Positions 1 through 8,564 are shown, counted from the first letter of the stretch. The stretch: DNA of 64,000 bases from Fictibacillus terranigra (GCF_030412265.1 NZ_JAUHLN010000001.1:1433438-1497437), one strand, 5' to 3'. The notes: generated by a model not told the origin, from the letters alone. Translations and numbers: made by a program.

Positions 1-35
1 ATGAAGACAATGGAGAAGTCATTTTAATTAGGAAA

Positions 36-66
36 GCGGCTCTGAAATTGGAGCCGCCTTTTGTTT
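36..66 (+). terminator. Rho-independent terminator
   Basis: A perfect 7-bp stem (GCGGCTC / GAGCCGC) is followed by a T-rich tail. It would end transcription of a gene lying mostly left of the window. An open frame ends with TAA at 25-27, just before the stem, and may be the last codons of that gene. Confidence 0.8.
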
Positions 67-168
67 GGGGGCAAGGTGGAGAAGGAGGGCGACTCAACCG
101 ATATTTTGGAAAGAACTCTTAGAAGAGAGATATATGAAGAAGTGGATGATATTATATGGATCACATAA
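64..168 (+). pseudogene. Nudix hydrolase remnant
   Basis: The frame from 64 to the TAA at 166-168 reads FGGKVEKEGDS, then LERTLRREIYEEV. This resembles the Nudix signature: a GG-K-V-E opening and an RE-x-x-EE core that binds metal and pyrophosphate. The rest of a Nudix protein (about 130-150 residues) is absent on both sides and there is no start codon. I read it as a leftover fragment with no expected activity. The match is by eye to the Nudix box only. Confidence 0.45.
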
Positions 169-247
169 AGGAAAATATTAGACGAGCAGATCAATCAGTC
201 AAGATTCAGAGTTAGTATAATTACAGATGAGGTTATAAAAAGGCGGA

Positions 248-421
248 TTAAGGGCCCCCTCCGTCATATCGATTGTCGCCCATCAAATGATTAGAATCCT
301 CGCCAGGCTTCGCACCAGGGTGGGTGGACCGGTTCAACTGATTATTATTTTTTTTGCGTCTCCAATCGATAAAGAAAGCAAAAAGCAGCAAGAAGAATAT
401 AAAGAGCGATAGCCCCATCAT
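248..421 (-). CDS. Small single-pass membrane protein, 57 aa
   Basis: The ORF begins MMGLSLFIFFLLLFAFFIDW, one strongly hydrophobic helix of about 18 residues. A basic RRKKNNN stretch follows, then a polar Gly/Asp-rich tail ending in GGGP. A good Shine-Dalgarno (GGAGGTG at 435-429) lies 7 bases before the start. The start overlaps the stop of the preceding small ORF by 4 bases (ATGA), which suggests translational coupling. The positive residues after the helix predict an outside-N, inside-C topology. I do not recognise a family. Its size and hydrophobicity resemble the many small membrane proteins of bacilli with no known role. Confidence 0.6.
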   Translation of the reverse strand: MMGLSLFIFFLLLFAFFIDWRRKKNNNQLNRSTHPGAKPGEDSNHLMGDNRYDGGGP

Positions 422-570
422 GGGTAAACACCTCCGTCTATATTTTTTGTTTTTTGGATAATTCTTAATCTCTCATAGCGGTCATCTTTTCCATCATATT
501 TTAAAAATTTATCCTCACTATTCCCATCTGGCCGTATTACTTTTACTCTATTCTTGTGAGGACATTCCAT
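418..570 (-). CDS. Small basic ORF, 50 aa, upstream of membrane peptide
   Basis: From ATG at 570 the frame reads MECPHKNRVKVIRPDGNSED and ends IQKTKNIDGGVYP. Its stop overlaps the start of the 57-aa membrane protein. An in-frame GTG at 585 is an alternative start. No good ribosome site stands before either codon. A different frame just upstream does have one (GGAGGG, then TTG), so this may be the tail of a longer, frameshifted gene. Function unknown. Confidence 0.35.
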   Translation of the reverse strand: MECPHKNRVKVIRPDGNSEDKFLKYDGKDDRYERLRIIQKTKNIDGGVYP

Positions 571-812
571 CCCTTCCGCAGCCACTGATCAAAACGTACT
601 TAAACAATAGAGGCATCATTGTCCTGGTCCATCTTTTCAATACATATTCCCTCCCTCTCTGTAAGGATATCTTTTATTATCATCCATAATATGGACATAT
701 GCCAAATAAAAGTACGTTGAAGGAAAAACGAATCTTAATGCTCAGAGCAACAACTTGCAAATGGGGTTGTTTATGTAGAAATGGCTACCACTATGGCAGC
801 CTTCATTCAACA

Positions 813-1019
813 CTACTTTTTAAAATTTTTTACGACCCTAAAGGATTGGACATTCACCGTTATATTTTTTCCCGATTGATCTTTAAAAATATACTCAGCT
901 TTCCTCTGAAACAACGCCATTTTTTTCATTTTTATTTTTGGGATCTCCTCTAGTGAAAAACGGATACCTTCTTCGGTGAATATATCAATATTGAAAGTGT
1001 CTCTCCCATTCTCAGACAT
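813..1019 (-). CDS. Hypothetical small protein, 68 aa
   Basis: The ATG at 1019 is preceded by AAAAGGGG with 6 bases spacing. The product starts MSENGRDTFNIDIFTEEGIR and is rich in Lys and Glu, soluble, with no signal peptide or membrane helix. A hydrophobic/charged alternation (EYIFKDQSGKNITVNV) suggests beta strands, as in small one-domain proteins. I recognise no family. The ribosome site and plausible amino-acid use support a real gene, but it lies in an eroded stretch. Confidence 0.45.
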   Translation of the reverse strand: MSENGRDTFNIDIFTEEGIRFSLEEIPKIKMKKMALFQRKAEYIFKDQSGKNITVNVQSFRVVKNFKK

Positions 1020-1585
1020 CAAATTCCCCTTTTAAAGAATTTTTTCGTGAACAATTTTAATGTATTTCAATCGCCTAAGAATTGTGTATGTACCCAATGG
1101 AATTATTTGCAACACGGCGATAGTCAAAATGGCTTTTCCGCAGCAATAAAGAAGATATTTAAACAATTAAGATTCATTGTAGAAAATAGAGTGTGCCAGC
1201 TATTTTGGCGGACAATCGTGCAAGTTTTCTTTCATGCCTTTCATACCTTTGGAACTGGGGTTTTCATGGCAGCAAAAAAGTCGATAAATGTCCACCATCG
1301 GATACTTCCAAAAGATTCTCTTATTTATTTCGCTTAAAAATAAGCTCCTGCAACTGCTTGTATCAAGAGGAAATGGACGATTAACAGCTTAAATACCGAG
1401 GATAAGGCGGTATTTTTGCGTTGGGCCATATCTGCTCATTTGCGGATTTTAAAAAAAATAAATGGTTGTCCAACCAAATCTAGTAAATCTGCATAAACTG
1501 TAATAATTAACTAGAAGGGAGAGGGTCATCATCATACAAGTAAAAGATGAGGGCTTATAAATTAATAGTATAGGGGGAAATGTAA
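1020..1585. other. Intergenic, no convincing gene
   Basis: About 560 bases without a supported gene. Two overlapping plus-strand frames (1047-1337 and 1193-1384) look like chance or decayed sequence and have no ribosome site. A terminator-like hairpin sits at 1391-1417. The last 90 bases are AT-rich and should hold the speD promoter, but I could not pick clear -35/-10 boxes. Confidence 0.5.
1391..1417 (+). terminator. Terminator-like hairpin
   Basis: AAATACCG pairs with CGGTATTT around a 9-base loop, and the stem runs directly into a T run. No intact gene precedes it, so it probably marks the end of a gene that has since decayed. Confidence 0.6.
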
Positions 1586-1978
1586 TTGGAAATGAAAGGG
1601 TTCCATATCATTATTGATGCGTTTAACTGCAAGTCCAGTATTCTGAATGACGCAAAGGAGCTTGAAAACCAACTGAATCTAACGGCGGAGCGACTGGAAA
1701 TGACAGTATTAAATCGCTACTTTTACAGTTTTCAGCCGTATGGGGTGACAGGTACGCTTGTACTATCTACCTCCCATATGTCCATACACACGTGGCCAGA
1801 AAAGAACTATGCGGCTATTGATATTTACACTTGCGGAACAAAGAATCCATTTCTTGAAGTACAAAATGTCCTTAATTTTCTAGGTGCAGATTATGCTGTA
1901 GTACACGATGTTTCCAGAGGAGAAGAGTACATTGCGAACCCGTCGGTCCGTATTATTCGAAAAAACGGTGGTAGCTAA
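1586..1978 (+). CDS. speD: S-adenosylmethionine decarboxylase proenzyme (SpeD)
   Basis: SpeD decarboxylates SAM to provide the aminopropyl donor for spermidine synthesis. It is a pyruvoyl enzyme that cuts itself. The core SHMSIHTWPEKNYAAIDIYT is present: the Ser that becomes the pyruvoyl group, HTWPE, and the later Cys. At 130 residues it fits the small class-1b proenzymes. The residue before the cleavage Ser is Thr (TSH), where I would expect Glu (ESH). I chose the TTG at 1586 because AGGGGG lies 8 bases upstream; the ATG at 1592 is the alternative. The neighbouring mtn genes recycle the methylthioadenosine that polyamine synthesis produces. Confidence 0.93.
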   Translation: MEMKGFHIIIDAFNCKSSILNDAKELENQLNLTAERLEMTVLNRYFYSFQPYGVTGTLVLSTSHMSIHTWPEKNYAAIDIYTCGTKNPFLEVQNVLNFLGADYAVVHDVSRGEEYIANPSVRIIRKNGGS

Positions 1979-1991
1979 AATCAACTCCATC

Positions 1992-2034
1992 ACAAAACCC
2001 GATTTCAACAAGAAACCGGGTTTTTTATTTTTTC
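1992..2034. terminator. Bidirectional terminator between speD and mtnA
   Basis: An AAACCCGATTTC arm pairs with GAAACCGGGTTT around a short loop, with a T run on the plus side and A-rich sequence before the left arm. It lies between the convergent ends of speD and mtnA and can serve both. Confidence 0.85.
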
Positions 2035-3089
2035 TGTAATAATGGATGAATGGGAAGGTTATACTGCCCATGCTGATCTGGATGGACAATGCCTTTCTCG
2101 GTTATGAAGGCCGTTATCAGATGATACGGAGTAACATCAAAAGCAGGATTGTAAATCTTGATGCCTTCCGGTGCTGTTCGTTTTCCAAGAACTGCTGCTA
2201 CCTCTTCTATGGGTCTTTCTTCAATCGGAATATCCAGGCCGGACATCGTCTGCAAATCAATCGAAGATGTTGGCGCAGCCACATAAAACGGGATATTATG
2301 AGCTTTTGCAAGGAGTGCAAGTCCATACGTACCAATCTTGTTGGCTGTATCTCCATTTGCGGCTACCCGGTCCGTTCCCACAATGACCGCTTGAATCCAG
2401 CCCTTTGCCATAACCATGGCAGCCATGTTGTCGCATAGAAGAGTAACATCAATATCCGCCTGCTGTAATTCCCATGCGGTTAAACGGGCTCCTTGAAGTA
2501 CAGGCCGAGTTTCACCGGCAAACACCTTCAAATGCCATCCTCTTGCCTTGGCGAGATAAAAAGGCGCTGTAGCTGTCCCATATTTTGCCGTTGCCAAACT
2601 GCCTGCATTGCAATGAGTGAGGATTCCCATATCATCCTTAAATAATGTCAAAGCATGTTCACCGATGTTTCTGCAAGCTTCCTCGTCCTCCAACTGAATG
2701 AATAAAGCTTCCTCAAGCAGCGCAGCTTTTATTTTTGGCAATTGTGATCCTAGGGCTGTTTCTTGATAGGCTCTGTTCAAAAGTCGTTCTATTGCCCAGC
2801 ATAAATTGACAGCTGTCGGCCTTGCTGTTGTTAAATATGCAGCTTTTTTCTCTAGACTTAGAAGAAAGTCATCTTCATGTTCTTTACTGTCCCTTACCCC
2901 TAAATATAAGCCGTATGCGGCTGCCATTCCAATGGCAGGAGCACCGCGTACTTTTAGTGTATGAATGGCCTCCCATACATCTACTATCTCGGTTAACTCG
3001 ATATATACCGTTTGTGCGGGGAGCTGGGTCTGATCGAGTAATATCAATCGGTCATTATTCCATTCAACGGATTGCACAATCTTACCCAT
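2025..3089 (-). CDS. mtnA: Methylthioribose-1-phosphate isomerase (MtnA)
   Basis: MtnA isomerises 5-methylthioribose-1-phosphate to methylthioribulose-1-phosphate, the step after MtnK in methionine salvage. The 354 residues match the eIF2B-alpha-like fold of the family: RGAPAIG near residue 49, THCNAG near 160 (catalytic Cys), the [20 protein letters not shown] stretch near 236-255 with its catalytic Asp, and a C-terminal [15 protein letters not shown]. The start overlaps the end of mtnK by 8 bases, so the two form one operon. Length and motifs are typical and nothing is missing. Confidence 0.96.
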   Translation of the reverse strand: MGKIVQSVEWNNDRLILLDQTQLPAQTVYIELTEIVDVWEAIHTLKVRGAPAIGMAAAYGLYLGVRDSKEHEDDFLLSLEKKAAYLTTARPTAVNLCWAIERLLNRAYQETALGSQLPKIKAALLEEALFIQLEDEEACRNIGEHALTLFKDDMGILTHCNAGSLATAKYGTATAPFYLAKARGWHLKVFAGETRPVLQGARLTAWELQQADIDVTLLCDNMAAMVMAKGWIQAVIVGTDRVAANGDTANKIGTYGLALLAKAHNIPFYVAAPTSSIDLQTMSGLDIPIEERPIEEVAAVLGKRTAPEGIKIYNPAFDVTPYHLITAFITEKGIVHPDQHGQYNLPIHPLLQKK

Positions 3090-4296
3090 CGGAAGACACC
3101 TTTTTAGCTAGGGACGTGATATCCTTAATGTTCTGTATACGATCACCTTTTATAACGAGCTGCTGGCCAATACCGAGGGCTAGTTTTTCGCCCTTTGCTC
3201 GAGATTCGAGGTCTTCTATACTTTCAAGATCTTCCACATGCGCGAGGCCAATAACCCTGCGCAACATTTTACAACCTGCAAATCCAGACGCATCTTGAAG
3301 AATCCTCATTATATAATCGTCAACATACCCTTTTGCTGCTGCCGTTGGTTCTTTTGCTTGTTCCTTCCATAACGCTCTAAATTCCTGCTCAAAGGCTAAC
3401 CAAACTTGTTCAATGGTATTTAGTAGATAGTTCTGATAGTCTTTGCGTTTGCGTTCTTCCACACTTAATGAATGCCCCACTTGTGAGGCATAGGAGAGCA
3501 GCAGATTGGCAAAAAGGGCCCCGACATCGAATCCCATCGGTCCATAAAAGGCAAATTCAGGATCGATCACTTTAAGGTCGTTCCCGGTAACCATGATGCT
3601 TCCTGTGTGCAGATCCCCATGAATGAGCGCCTGCGAATGAGTAAGAAACTTTTCCTTCAGTTTAGCGATCTGATATTTGAGCTTGTCATTTCCCCAAATT
3701 TTCTTCACTTCCTCATCCAGCAACGGGTTAAATCGGTTGGTTTCTGCATCATAATAGGGATCGGTAAACACGAGGTCTTCCGTAATTTTGCACATCTCCG
3801 GGTTTGAAAATTGGATCATTCGATTCTTTTTTTCGAGCGGATCCAAGACGATATCAGAAGTGAGCAGCAGTGTTCGGGCAAGAAAAGAACCGATTTGTTT
3901 TGCAAATAATGGATAGGCTGTTCTTGCCATTAACCCTTTGCGCAGGATGATATGTGTCGACAAGTCTTCCATGACTGTAAGGGCCAATCCAGGATCATAG
4001 TGATAGACTTTCGGAACCATTCCAGGGCACATGCAATGGTGAACGATCAGGGCTTCACTTTCAATCCTGGCCCTGTCCAAGGTTAACGGCCACGACTCCC
4101 CTACCACTCTTGCATAGGGGAGTGCCTGTTTGATAATCACTCCTGTTGCCGCTGATTTTTCTTTGATATGAAAAACGAGATTTAAATTTCCATCTCCAAT
4201 TTCACGGCACACAAGAGAAGAATGATCAGGAAATATCCCCAGCTTGCCGACATACTCCATTGCTTGCTGTGAATTAAGAGGATAATAATTTGACAT
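3082..4296 (-). CDS. mtnK: S-methyl-5-thioribose kinase (MtnK)
   Basis: MtnK phosphorylates methylthioribose at C1 using ATP, which commits it to salvage. The protein (404 aa) has the aminoglycoside-phosphotransferase-like kinase fold: an N-terminal GDGNLN loop near residue 34, the catalytic loop [11 protein letters not shown] near 224, and the metal-binding [11 protein letters not shown] near 245. An AAAGGA ribosome site precedes the ATG. It is the first gene of mtnKA, divergent from mtnW. I see no S-box (SAM riboswitch) in the 172 bases between mtnK and mtnW, although mtn genes of B. subtilis are controlled by one. Confidence 0.96.
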   Translation of the reverse strand: MSNYYPLNSQQAMEYVGKLGIFPDHSSLVCREIGDGNLNLVFHIKEKSAATGVIIKQALPYARVVGESWPLTLDRARIESEALIVHHCMCPGMVPKVYHYDPGLALTVMEDLSTHIILRKGLMARTAYPLFAKQIGSFLARTLLLTSDIVLDPLEKKNRMIQFSNPEMCKITEDLVFTDPYYDAETNRFNPLLDEEVKKIWGNDKLKYQIAKLKEKFLTHSQALIHGDLHTGSIMVTGNDLKVIDPEFAFYGPMGFDVGALFANLLLSYASQVGHSLSVEERKRKDYQNYLLNTIEQVWLAFEQEFRALWKEQAKEPTAAAKGYVDDYIMRILQDASGFAGCKMLRRVIGLAHVEDLESIEDLESRAKGEKLALGIGQQLVIKGDRIQNIKDITSLAKKVSSDG

Positions 4297-4468
4297 CGAT
4301 CATCATTCCTTTGTTCTCTTTTGATCCAATCGCAATTTGATGATGTGGACAAACATTGTTTTTTTTGCAAACCCATACACCAAATCACTTAAACTATCAT
4401 ATGCTGATTCTATGAAAGAGGTGATGAAAGGTTAATAAATCCCTTTTTCTTTTAGGAGGTGACAAAGA

Positions 4469-5689
4469 ATGGCGGCAGCAGTAGAAGATTATGTTTTGGC
4501 CACTTACTTGCTGCATGGCAATGTAAACTATCATAAAAAGGCTCACGATATCGCCATTGGACTCACTGTAGGTACATGGACCGAACTTACAAAGGAACAA
4601 CAACAGAAAATGATGCAGCACAAAGGCAAGGTGTTCGACATCCATGAAATTGATTCCGAACCCAGAAAAGCTTTTATCACGATCGGATACCCAATCACCA
4701 ATATGACCCCTGATCTGCCTTCCATCCTGACGACTGTCTTTGGAAAACTATCTATGGATGGCCAAATTAAATTAATGGACCTTGAATTACCAGATTCTTT
4801 TATCGCACAATTCCCAGGCCCCCGTTTCGGTATAAAGGGTGTCCGAAACTTGCTCGGTGTGAACGAACGCCCTCTGCTAATGAGCATTTTCAAGCAATGT
4901 ATCGGTTTGTCATTGGTAGAACTGGATGAAGAGTACCAAAAACAAATCGCGGGTGGCGTCGATCTGGTAAAAGATGATGAAATCTTTTTTACCAGGGATC
5001 CAAACGATGTCGTTCAAAGAATTAAACAAATGGAAAAACGAAACAGAGAACTTCAGGAACAGTCGGGAAAAAAGGTCCTTTACGCCGTCAACCTGACGGG
5101 CCCAGTTACAGAATTAACCGAACGTGCCAAACGCTATGTGGGGGAGGGGGCTTCATGTTTGCTGTTAAATGTCTTTCCATATGGACTGGATATTCTTCAC
5201 CGGCTGGCTCAAGATCCGGATATCAATGTACCAATCATGGCTCACCCTTCCTTTTCGGGGGCATTATATCCTTCAGCCGAGTTTGGTGTCGCTGCCCCCC
5301 TTCTGCTCGGAAAAATTATGCGATGGGCAGGCGCTGACATGACCCTCTATCCTTCCCCGTATGGATCGGTCACGATGCCAAAAGAGGATTCTCTAAAAAT
5401 CGCAAGCCATTTACGTTCGGCCAATAAATATCATGTGCGAGCTTTTCCGGTGCCTTCTGCAGGAGTATATCCAGGGCTTGTCCCCCTTTTGTATCGGGAC
5501 TTCGGAAATGAAGTGATTGTCAATGCAGGCGGAGGCATCCATGGACATCCACAAGGGGCAACGGCAGGAGCAAAAGCCTTTATTCATGCCATAGAAGCTG
5601 TTACAACGGGACGTTCCTTGGAGGAATACGCCCTGCAATCACCTGAACTTTATACTGCCATCCAAAAATGGGGAGTGAAGGCTACGTGA
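4469..5689 (+). CDS. mtnW: 2,3-diketo-5-methylthiopentyl-1-phosphate enolase (RuBisCO-like MtnW)
   Basis: MtnW enolises diketo-methylthiopentyl-phosphate in methionine salvage. It belongs to the RuBisCO-like proteins and is not a carbon-fixing enzyme. At 406 residues it has the usual two-domain form. The Mg-binding segment GGVDLVKDDE contains the Lys expected to be carbamylated, followed by the two acidic ligands. PGPRFGIKG and NAGGGIHGHP mark phosphate-binding loops of the barrel. An AGGAGGTGA ribosome site stands ahead of the ATG. The stop overlaps the GTG start of mtnX (GTGA), so translation is probably coupled. Confidence 0.96.
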   Translation: MAAAVEDYVLATYLLHGNVNYHKKAHDIAIGLTVGTWTELTKEQQQKMMQHKGKVFDIHEIDSEPRKAFITIGYPITNMTPDLPSILTTVFGKLSMDGQIKLMDLELPDSFIAQFPGPRFGIKGVRNLLGVNERPLLMSIFKQCIGLSLVELDEEYQKQIAGGVDLVKDDEIFFTRDPNDVVQRIKQMEKRNRELQEQSGKKVLYAVNLTGPVTELTERAKRYVGEGASCLLLNVFPYGLDILHRLAQDPDINVPIMAHPSFSGALYPSAEFGVAAPLLLGKIMRWAGADMTLYPSPYGSVTMPKEDSLKIASHLRSANKYHVRAFPVPSAGVYPGLVPLLYRDFGNEVIVNAGGGIHGHPQGATAGAKAFIHAIEAVTTGRSLEEYALQSPELYTAIQKWGVKAT

Positions 5690-6390
5690 CAACATCCTCC
5701 ACGATCATGATCTTCTGTGATTTTGACGGAACAATCACGAAAATCGATAACATCATCCGCATCATGCGCCATTTTGATCCTCCAGGCTGGGAAATAATTA
5801 AAGACGATATTTTGAATCAACGGATAAGTATCCGTGACGGTGTTGGAACATTGTTTTCCTTGCTGGATACCTCACAACAAGATGAAATTGTTCGATTTGC
5901 GGTTGAAAAGGTTGAAATTCGCAGCGGGTTCCCAGAATTTGTGGCGTTTTGCGAGAAACGAAACATCGAGCTTTTGGTGATAAGCGGGGGCATTGATTTT
6001 TTTGTTTATCCGATCCTTTCCCGTTTTAACATTCCGCCGAAAAACATTTATTGCAACGTGGGCAGCTTTAGCGGGGAGAAGGTCAACATTGTATGGCCAT
6101 ATCCTTGTGATGAGCATTGTTCGAACGACTGCGGCCTGTGTAAACCGAGTATCATTCGTTCTTTCCAAAACCTTCCCGATAAGAAAACCGTCAAGAAAGT
6201 CGTCATTGGAGACAGCATCACAGACGTAGCTGCAGCGAAACAAGCTGACCTTGTGATCGCCAGAGAACTTTTGTTGGAGAAGTGTAAACAATACGCACTG
6301 CCTTACAGAGAATTTCATTCCTTTTACGATGTCATTGCGATCTTCCAACAATTATACAAGCGAGGTGATCTATTTGATGGACACCCTTAA
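5686..6390 (+). CDS. mtnX: 2-hydroxy-3-keto-5-methylthiopentenyl-1-phosphate phosphatase (MtnX)
   Basis: MtnX dephosphorylates the enol product of MtnW to give the acireductone. It is a HAD-superfamily phosphatase of 234 residues: motif I FCDFDGTIT (nucleophile Asp) near residue 10, VISGGIDFF for motif II, and IGDSITDVAAAK for the acidic motif near the C-terminus. A Cys cluster (CDEHCSNDCGLCKPS) resembles the one in B. subtilis MtnX. I start at GTG 5686, which overlaps the mtnW stop. An upstream in-frame ATG at 5668 lies deep inside mtnW and has no ribosome site of its own. Confidence 0.94.
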   Translation: MTTSSTIMIFCDFDGTITKIDNIIRIMRHFDPPGWEIIKDDILNQRISIRDGVGTLFSLLDTSQQDEIVRFAVEKVEIRSGFPEFVAFCEKRNIELLVISGGIDFFVYPILSRFNIPPKNIYCNVGSFSGEKVNIVWPYPCDEHCSNDCGLCKPSIIRSFQNLPDKKTVKKVVIGDSITDVAAAKQADLVIARELLLEKCKQYALPYREFHSFYDVIAIFQQLYKRGDLFDGHP

Positions 6391-7024
6391 AAATGTCACA
6401 TTGGAGGATATTCAAGCCTCCTTTTCGCTCCTGCGTGAGATGAAGAAAACATTCGCAACAAGGGGCTGGTTTCCAGCAACAAGCGGCAATCTCTCGATTC
6501 GGGTCAGACCTGGATTGGAGATTTTTGCGATCACATCCAGCGGGAAAGATAAATCCATGGACACCCCGGAAGATTTTCTAATCATCGATGTGCAAGGAAA
6601 ACCCCTCACAACGACAGCATTAAAGCCTTCCGCAGAAACGCTGATCCATACGGCAGTATATGAATCCATCCCTGATTGTGAAGCGGTTTTTCACGTTCAT
6701 ACGGTTCCAAATAATCTGATTTCCGAGCTGTATGGGGATGAGGGGGAGGTTATCTTTAAAGGACAAGAACTGATTAAAGCATTTGATCTATGGGAACAAG
6801 ATGCCTCTATTTCGATCCCGATCGTAGAAAACTTTGCGGATATTCCTAAGCTGGCTGCAGAGATCAAAAAGAGCTTGAAGTTCGAGGTTCCCGGGGTATT
6901 AATTCGAAACCACGGTATATACGTATGGGGGGACAGTGATTTTAGCGCCAAACGCCATCTGGAGGCATTTGAATTTTTGTTTAACTATCACATCAGACTG
7001 CTTTCGATCCAACGGAAGGTCTAA
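6377..7024 (+). CDS. mtnB: Methylthioribulose-1-phosphate dehydratase (MtnB)
   Basis: MtnB removes water from methylthioribulose-1-phosphate to give the diketone used by MtnW. It is a class II aldolase/adducin-type zinc enzyme of 215 residues. Visible features are TSGNLSIR near the N-terminus, the zinc ligands in FHVHT and in RNHGIYVWG, and the acidic EG/GQE region between them. GAGGTGA lies 8 bases before the ATG at 6377, and this start overlaps mtnX by 14 bases. A longer frame from 6329 has no ribosome site. Confidence 0.95.
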   Translation: MDTLKNVTLEDIQASFSLLREMKKTFATRGWFPATSGNLSIRVRPGLEIFAITSSGKDKSMDTPEDFLIIDVQGKPLTTTALKPSAETLIHTAVYESIPDCEAVFHVHTVPNNLISELYGDEGEVIFKGQELIKAFDLWEQDASISIPIVENFADIPKLAAEIKKSLKFEVPGVLIRNHGIYVWGDSDFSAKRHLEAFEFLFNYHIRLLSIQRKV

Positions 7025-7029
7025 TGGTT

Positions 7030-7047
7030 CCGGCCCGAAAAAGCCGG
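7030..7047. other. Short GC hairpin between mtnB and mtnD
   Basis: CCGGC pairs with GCCGG around an 8-base loop. The plus side is followed by A residues rather than T, so it is not a terminator for mtnB. It could be an mRNA-stability or processing stem within the operon. Confidence 0.35.
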
Positions 7048-7081
7048 CCAAAAAAAATCAATTGACAAGGGGATAGTGTAA

Positions 7082-7618
7082 ATGGCAAACATTCGTATTC
7101 GAAATACAAATGAACGATTAACAACTGAAGAAAGTGTTCGGGAATTTCTCGAAGCTCAGGGAGTTTTATATGAACATTGGGACCCTGAGAAACTGCCAGA
7201 AGATCTTCGGGATAAATTTATCCTTTCCGATGAGGAAAAAGCAAAGATCCTGGAGACCTATCATGATGAAATTACGTCACTAGCCACTCGAAACGGCTAC
7301 AAAGAATGGGATATCATCTCTTTGTCTGATGCCACTCCAAACTTGGATGTCCTTCTGAAAAAATTCGAACAAGTCCATGTCCACACAGAGGACGAAGTTC
7401 GTGCCATTACAGCAGGAAACGGCATCTTCACGATCAAAGGAGAAAAGGCGGGATATTTTGATGTGGAGCTGTCCGCAGGAGATGTCATCTCTGTGCCAGT
7501 TAACATCCCTCACTTTTTTACTTTAATGGAAAACCGTAAAGTCGTCGCCGTTCGATTGTTTATAGATTCCACAGGTTGGGTAGCTCATTCATATAACGAT
7601 CCTGATTTTAAAGCGTAA
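7082..7618 (+). CDS. mtnD: Acireductone dioxygenase (MtnD)
   Basis: MtnD oxidises the acireductone to 2-keto-4-methylthiobutyrate, the direct precursor of methionine, and is the last salvage step before transamination. It is a 178-residue cupin. The metal site is visible as HVHTEDEVR (His-x-His-x4-Glu) near residues 99-107, with the fourth ligand in NIPHFF near 143. The metal (Fe or Ni) decides the products and cannot be read from sequence. It lies 57 bases after mtnB across a short GC hairpin and is probably in the same operon. Confidence 0.95.
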   Translation: MANIRIRNTNERLTTEESVREFLEAQGVLYEHWDPEKLPEDLRDKFILSDEEKAKILETYHDEITSLATRNGYKEWDIISLSDATPNLDVLLKKFEQVHVHTEDEVRAITAGNGIFTIKGEKAGYFDVELSAGDVISVPVNIPHFFTLMENRKVVAVRLFIDSTGWVAHSYNDPDFKA

Positions 7619-7667
7619 AGAATAGAGAGGCATGTTTTGTCTCTTTTTTTGTTGTTAAGTAAAGCAT

Positions 7668-7696
7668 AAAGGCTATCCTCTTAAAGGATAGCCTTT
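7668..7696. terminator. Hairpin between mtnD and first SASP gene
   Basis: AAAGGCTATCCT pairs perfectly with AGGATAGCCTTT around a 5-base loop. It lies between the convergent ends of mtnD and the SASP gene. The T tail is weak on both sides, but the stem is strong and probably acts in both directions. A second, weaker stem with a T run (AGAGA / TCTCT, 7625-7649) sits just after mtnD. Confidence 0.7.
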
Positions 7697-7720
7697 GCAA
7701 ATAATATTCTGTTAAATGAA

Positions 7721-7945
7721 TTAACGAGATCCTGCTCCGCCAAAACCTCCGGAAAGTTGCGATTGTGCTTGAGCAACAAGACGTTTTGTGATCTCACCAC
7801 CTACTGAACCGTTCGCGCGAGAAGCTGTGTCAGCTCCTAGTTGAACACCAAACTCAGTAGCAATTTCATATTTCATTTGATCTAGTGCTTGTTGTGCACC
7901 TGGTACCAATACCTGATTACGATTTCCACCACTACGATTTGCCAT
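7721..7945 (-). CDS. Alpha/beta-type small acid-soluble spore protein
   Basis: This DNA-binding protein coats spore DNA and shields it from UV and hydrolysis. It is made in the forespore and degraded by the Gpr protease in germination. The 74 residues contain both family signatures: [18 protein letters not shown], which includes the Gpr cleavage site (EIA then EFGV), and [15 protein letters not shown] start at MANRSGG (7945), with GGAGGTGAT upstream; the longer frame has no signal. A sigma-G-like promoter lies at 7968-7997. It is one of three tandem genes, each with its own promoter and hairpin. Confidence 0.96.
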   Translation of the reverse strand: MANRSGGNRNQVLVPGAQQALDQMKYEIATEFGVQLGADTASRANGSVGGEITKRLVAQAQSQLSGGFGGAGSR

Positions 7946-7967
7946 TATGTAATCACCTCCTTTTTGA

Positions 7968-7997
7968 TAACATCTCACCAGCAACAAGTTTTTATTC
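7968..7997 (-). promoter_or_regulatory. Sigma-G-like promoter
   Basis: Read on the minus strand: GAATA, 18 bases, GATGTTA. This fits the forespore sigma-G consensus (GHATR, 17-18 bases, CATNHTA) with one mismatch in the -10. The match is by eye and sits about 23 bases before the SASP start codon. Confidence 0.65.
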
Positions 7998-8116
7998 ATA
8001 TATTTGAAGTAATTGTTAAAGATTTACTGATTTAGTGTGAATATTTCTGTTTCCTTTGTTCATATTAAAAAATAGTGAGATTGGAATTATGTAACAGTGA
8101 CATTATTTATAAAAAA

Positions 8117-8140
8117 CGACTACCTACAAGTAGGTAGTCA
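8117..8140. terminator. Hairpin after second SASP gene
   Basis: GACTACCTAC pairs with GTAGGTAGTC around a short loop. It lies about 70 bases beyond the stop of the 8210-8425 gene on the minus strand and is followed there by TTTTTTAT, as expected for a terminator. Confidence 0.75.
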
Positions 8141-8209
8141 CAGCCATTTAGAAGTATTAAGTTGTAGGTACATTTTAATTAAATTCCCGTCAAAGTGGTC
8201 TGAAATGGA

Positions 8210-8425
8210 TTAGCGAGACGAATCAGAACCCCCAAGTCCAGAAAGCTGCTGTTGAGCTGCAGCAACCAAACGCTTTGTAATTTCACCGCCAACTGAACCG
8301 TTTGAACGGGAAACCGTATCAGAACCAAGTTGTACCCCGAATTCCGTAGCGATCTCATATTTAAATTGGTCGATTACTTGTTGAGCCCCCGGAACCAGTA
8401 ATTCATTACGACCTCGATTTGCCAT
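8210..8425 (-). CDS. Alpha/beta-type small acid-soluble spore protein
   Basis: The second of three tandem SASP genes, 71 residues. It carries the Gpr-site region [18 protein letters not shown] and the second conserved block [20 protein letters not shown]. The start MANRGRN at 8425 follows GGAGGTGAGATAT; the ORF extension (MRY) overlaps the ribosome site and is not used. A sigma-G-like promoter (8448-8476) precedes it. It differs from its neighbours mainly at the two ends, as is usual for members of this multigene family. Confidence 0.96.
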   Translation of the reverse strand: MANRGRNELLVPGAQQVIDQFKYEIATEFGVQLGSDTVSRSNGSVGGEITKRLVAAAQQQLSGLGGSDSSR

Positions 8426-8447
8426 ATATCTCACCTCCCTATATAGT

Positions 8448-8476
8448 TATAATCCCTTTATGAAATCAAAACATGC
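8448..8476 (-). promoter_or_regulatory. Sigma-G-like promoter
   Basis: On the minus strand: GCATG, 17 bases, GATTATA. The -35 matches GHATR fully and the -10 matches CATNHTA at all but the first base. It sits 22 bases upstream of the SASP start. Confidence 0.65.
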
Positions 8477-8522
8477 CCTGAAATATATGGGATTACAGGG
8501 AGGTTAGATGGAACATATCAAA

Positions 8523-8554
8523 AAGGCTGCCTAAAATGTTATAGACAGCCTGAT
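8523..8554. terminator. Hairpin after third SASP gene
   Basis: AGGCTG(CC) pairs with CAGCCT across a loop of about 15 bases, just beyond the stop of the 8565-8783 gene. In minus-strand direction it is followed by TTTTTGATAT, consistent with a terminator. Confidence 0.65.
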
Positions 8555-8564
8555 CCATTCCTAT

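Noticed and set aside
1047-1384. Two overlapping plus-strand frames of 96 and 63 codons
   Set aside because: No ribosome site, no recognisable domain and unusual composition; the downstream terminator alone does not make them genes.
2046-2438. Long plus-strand frames inside mtnA
   Set aside because: They lie antisense to a clear MtnA coding sequence and show no domain.
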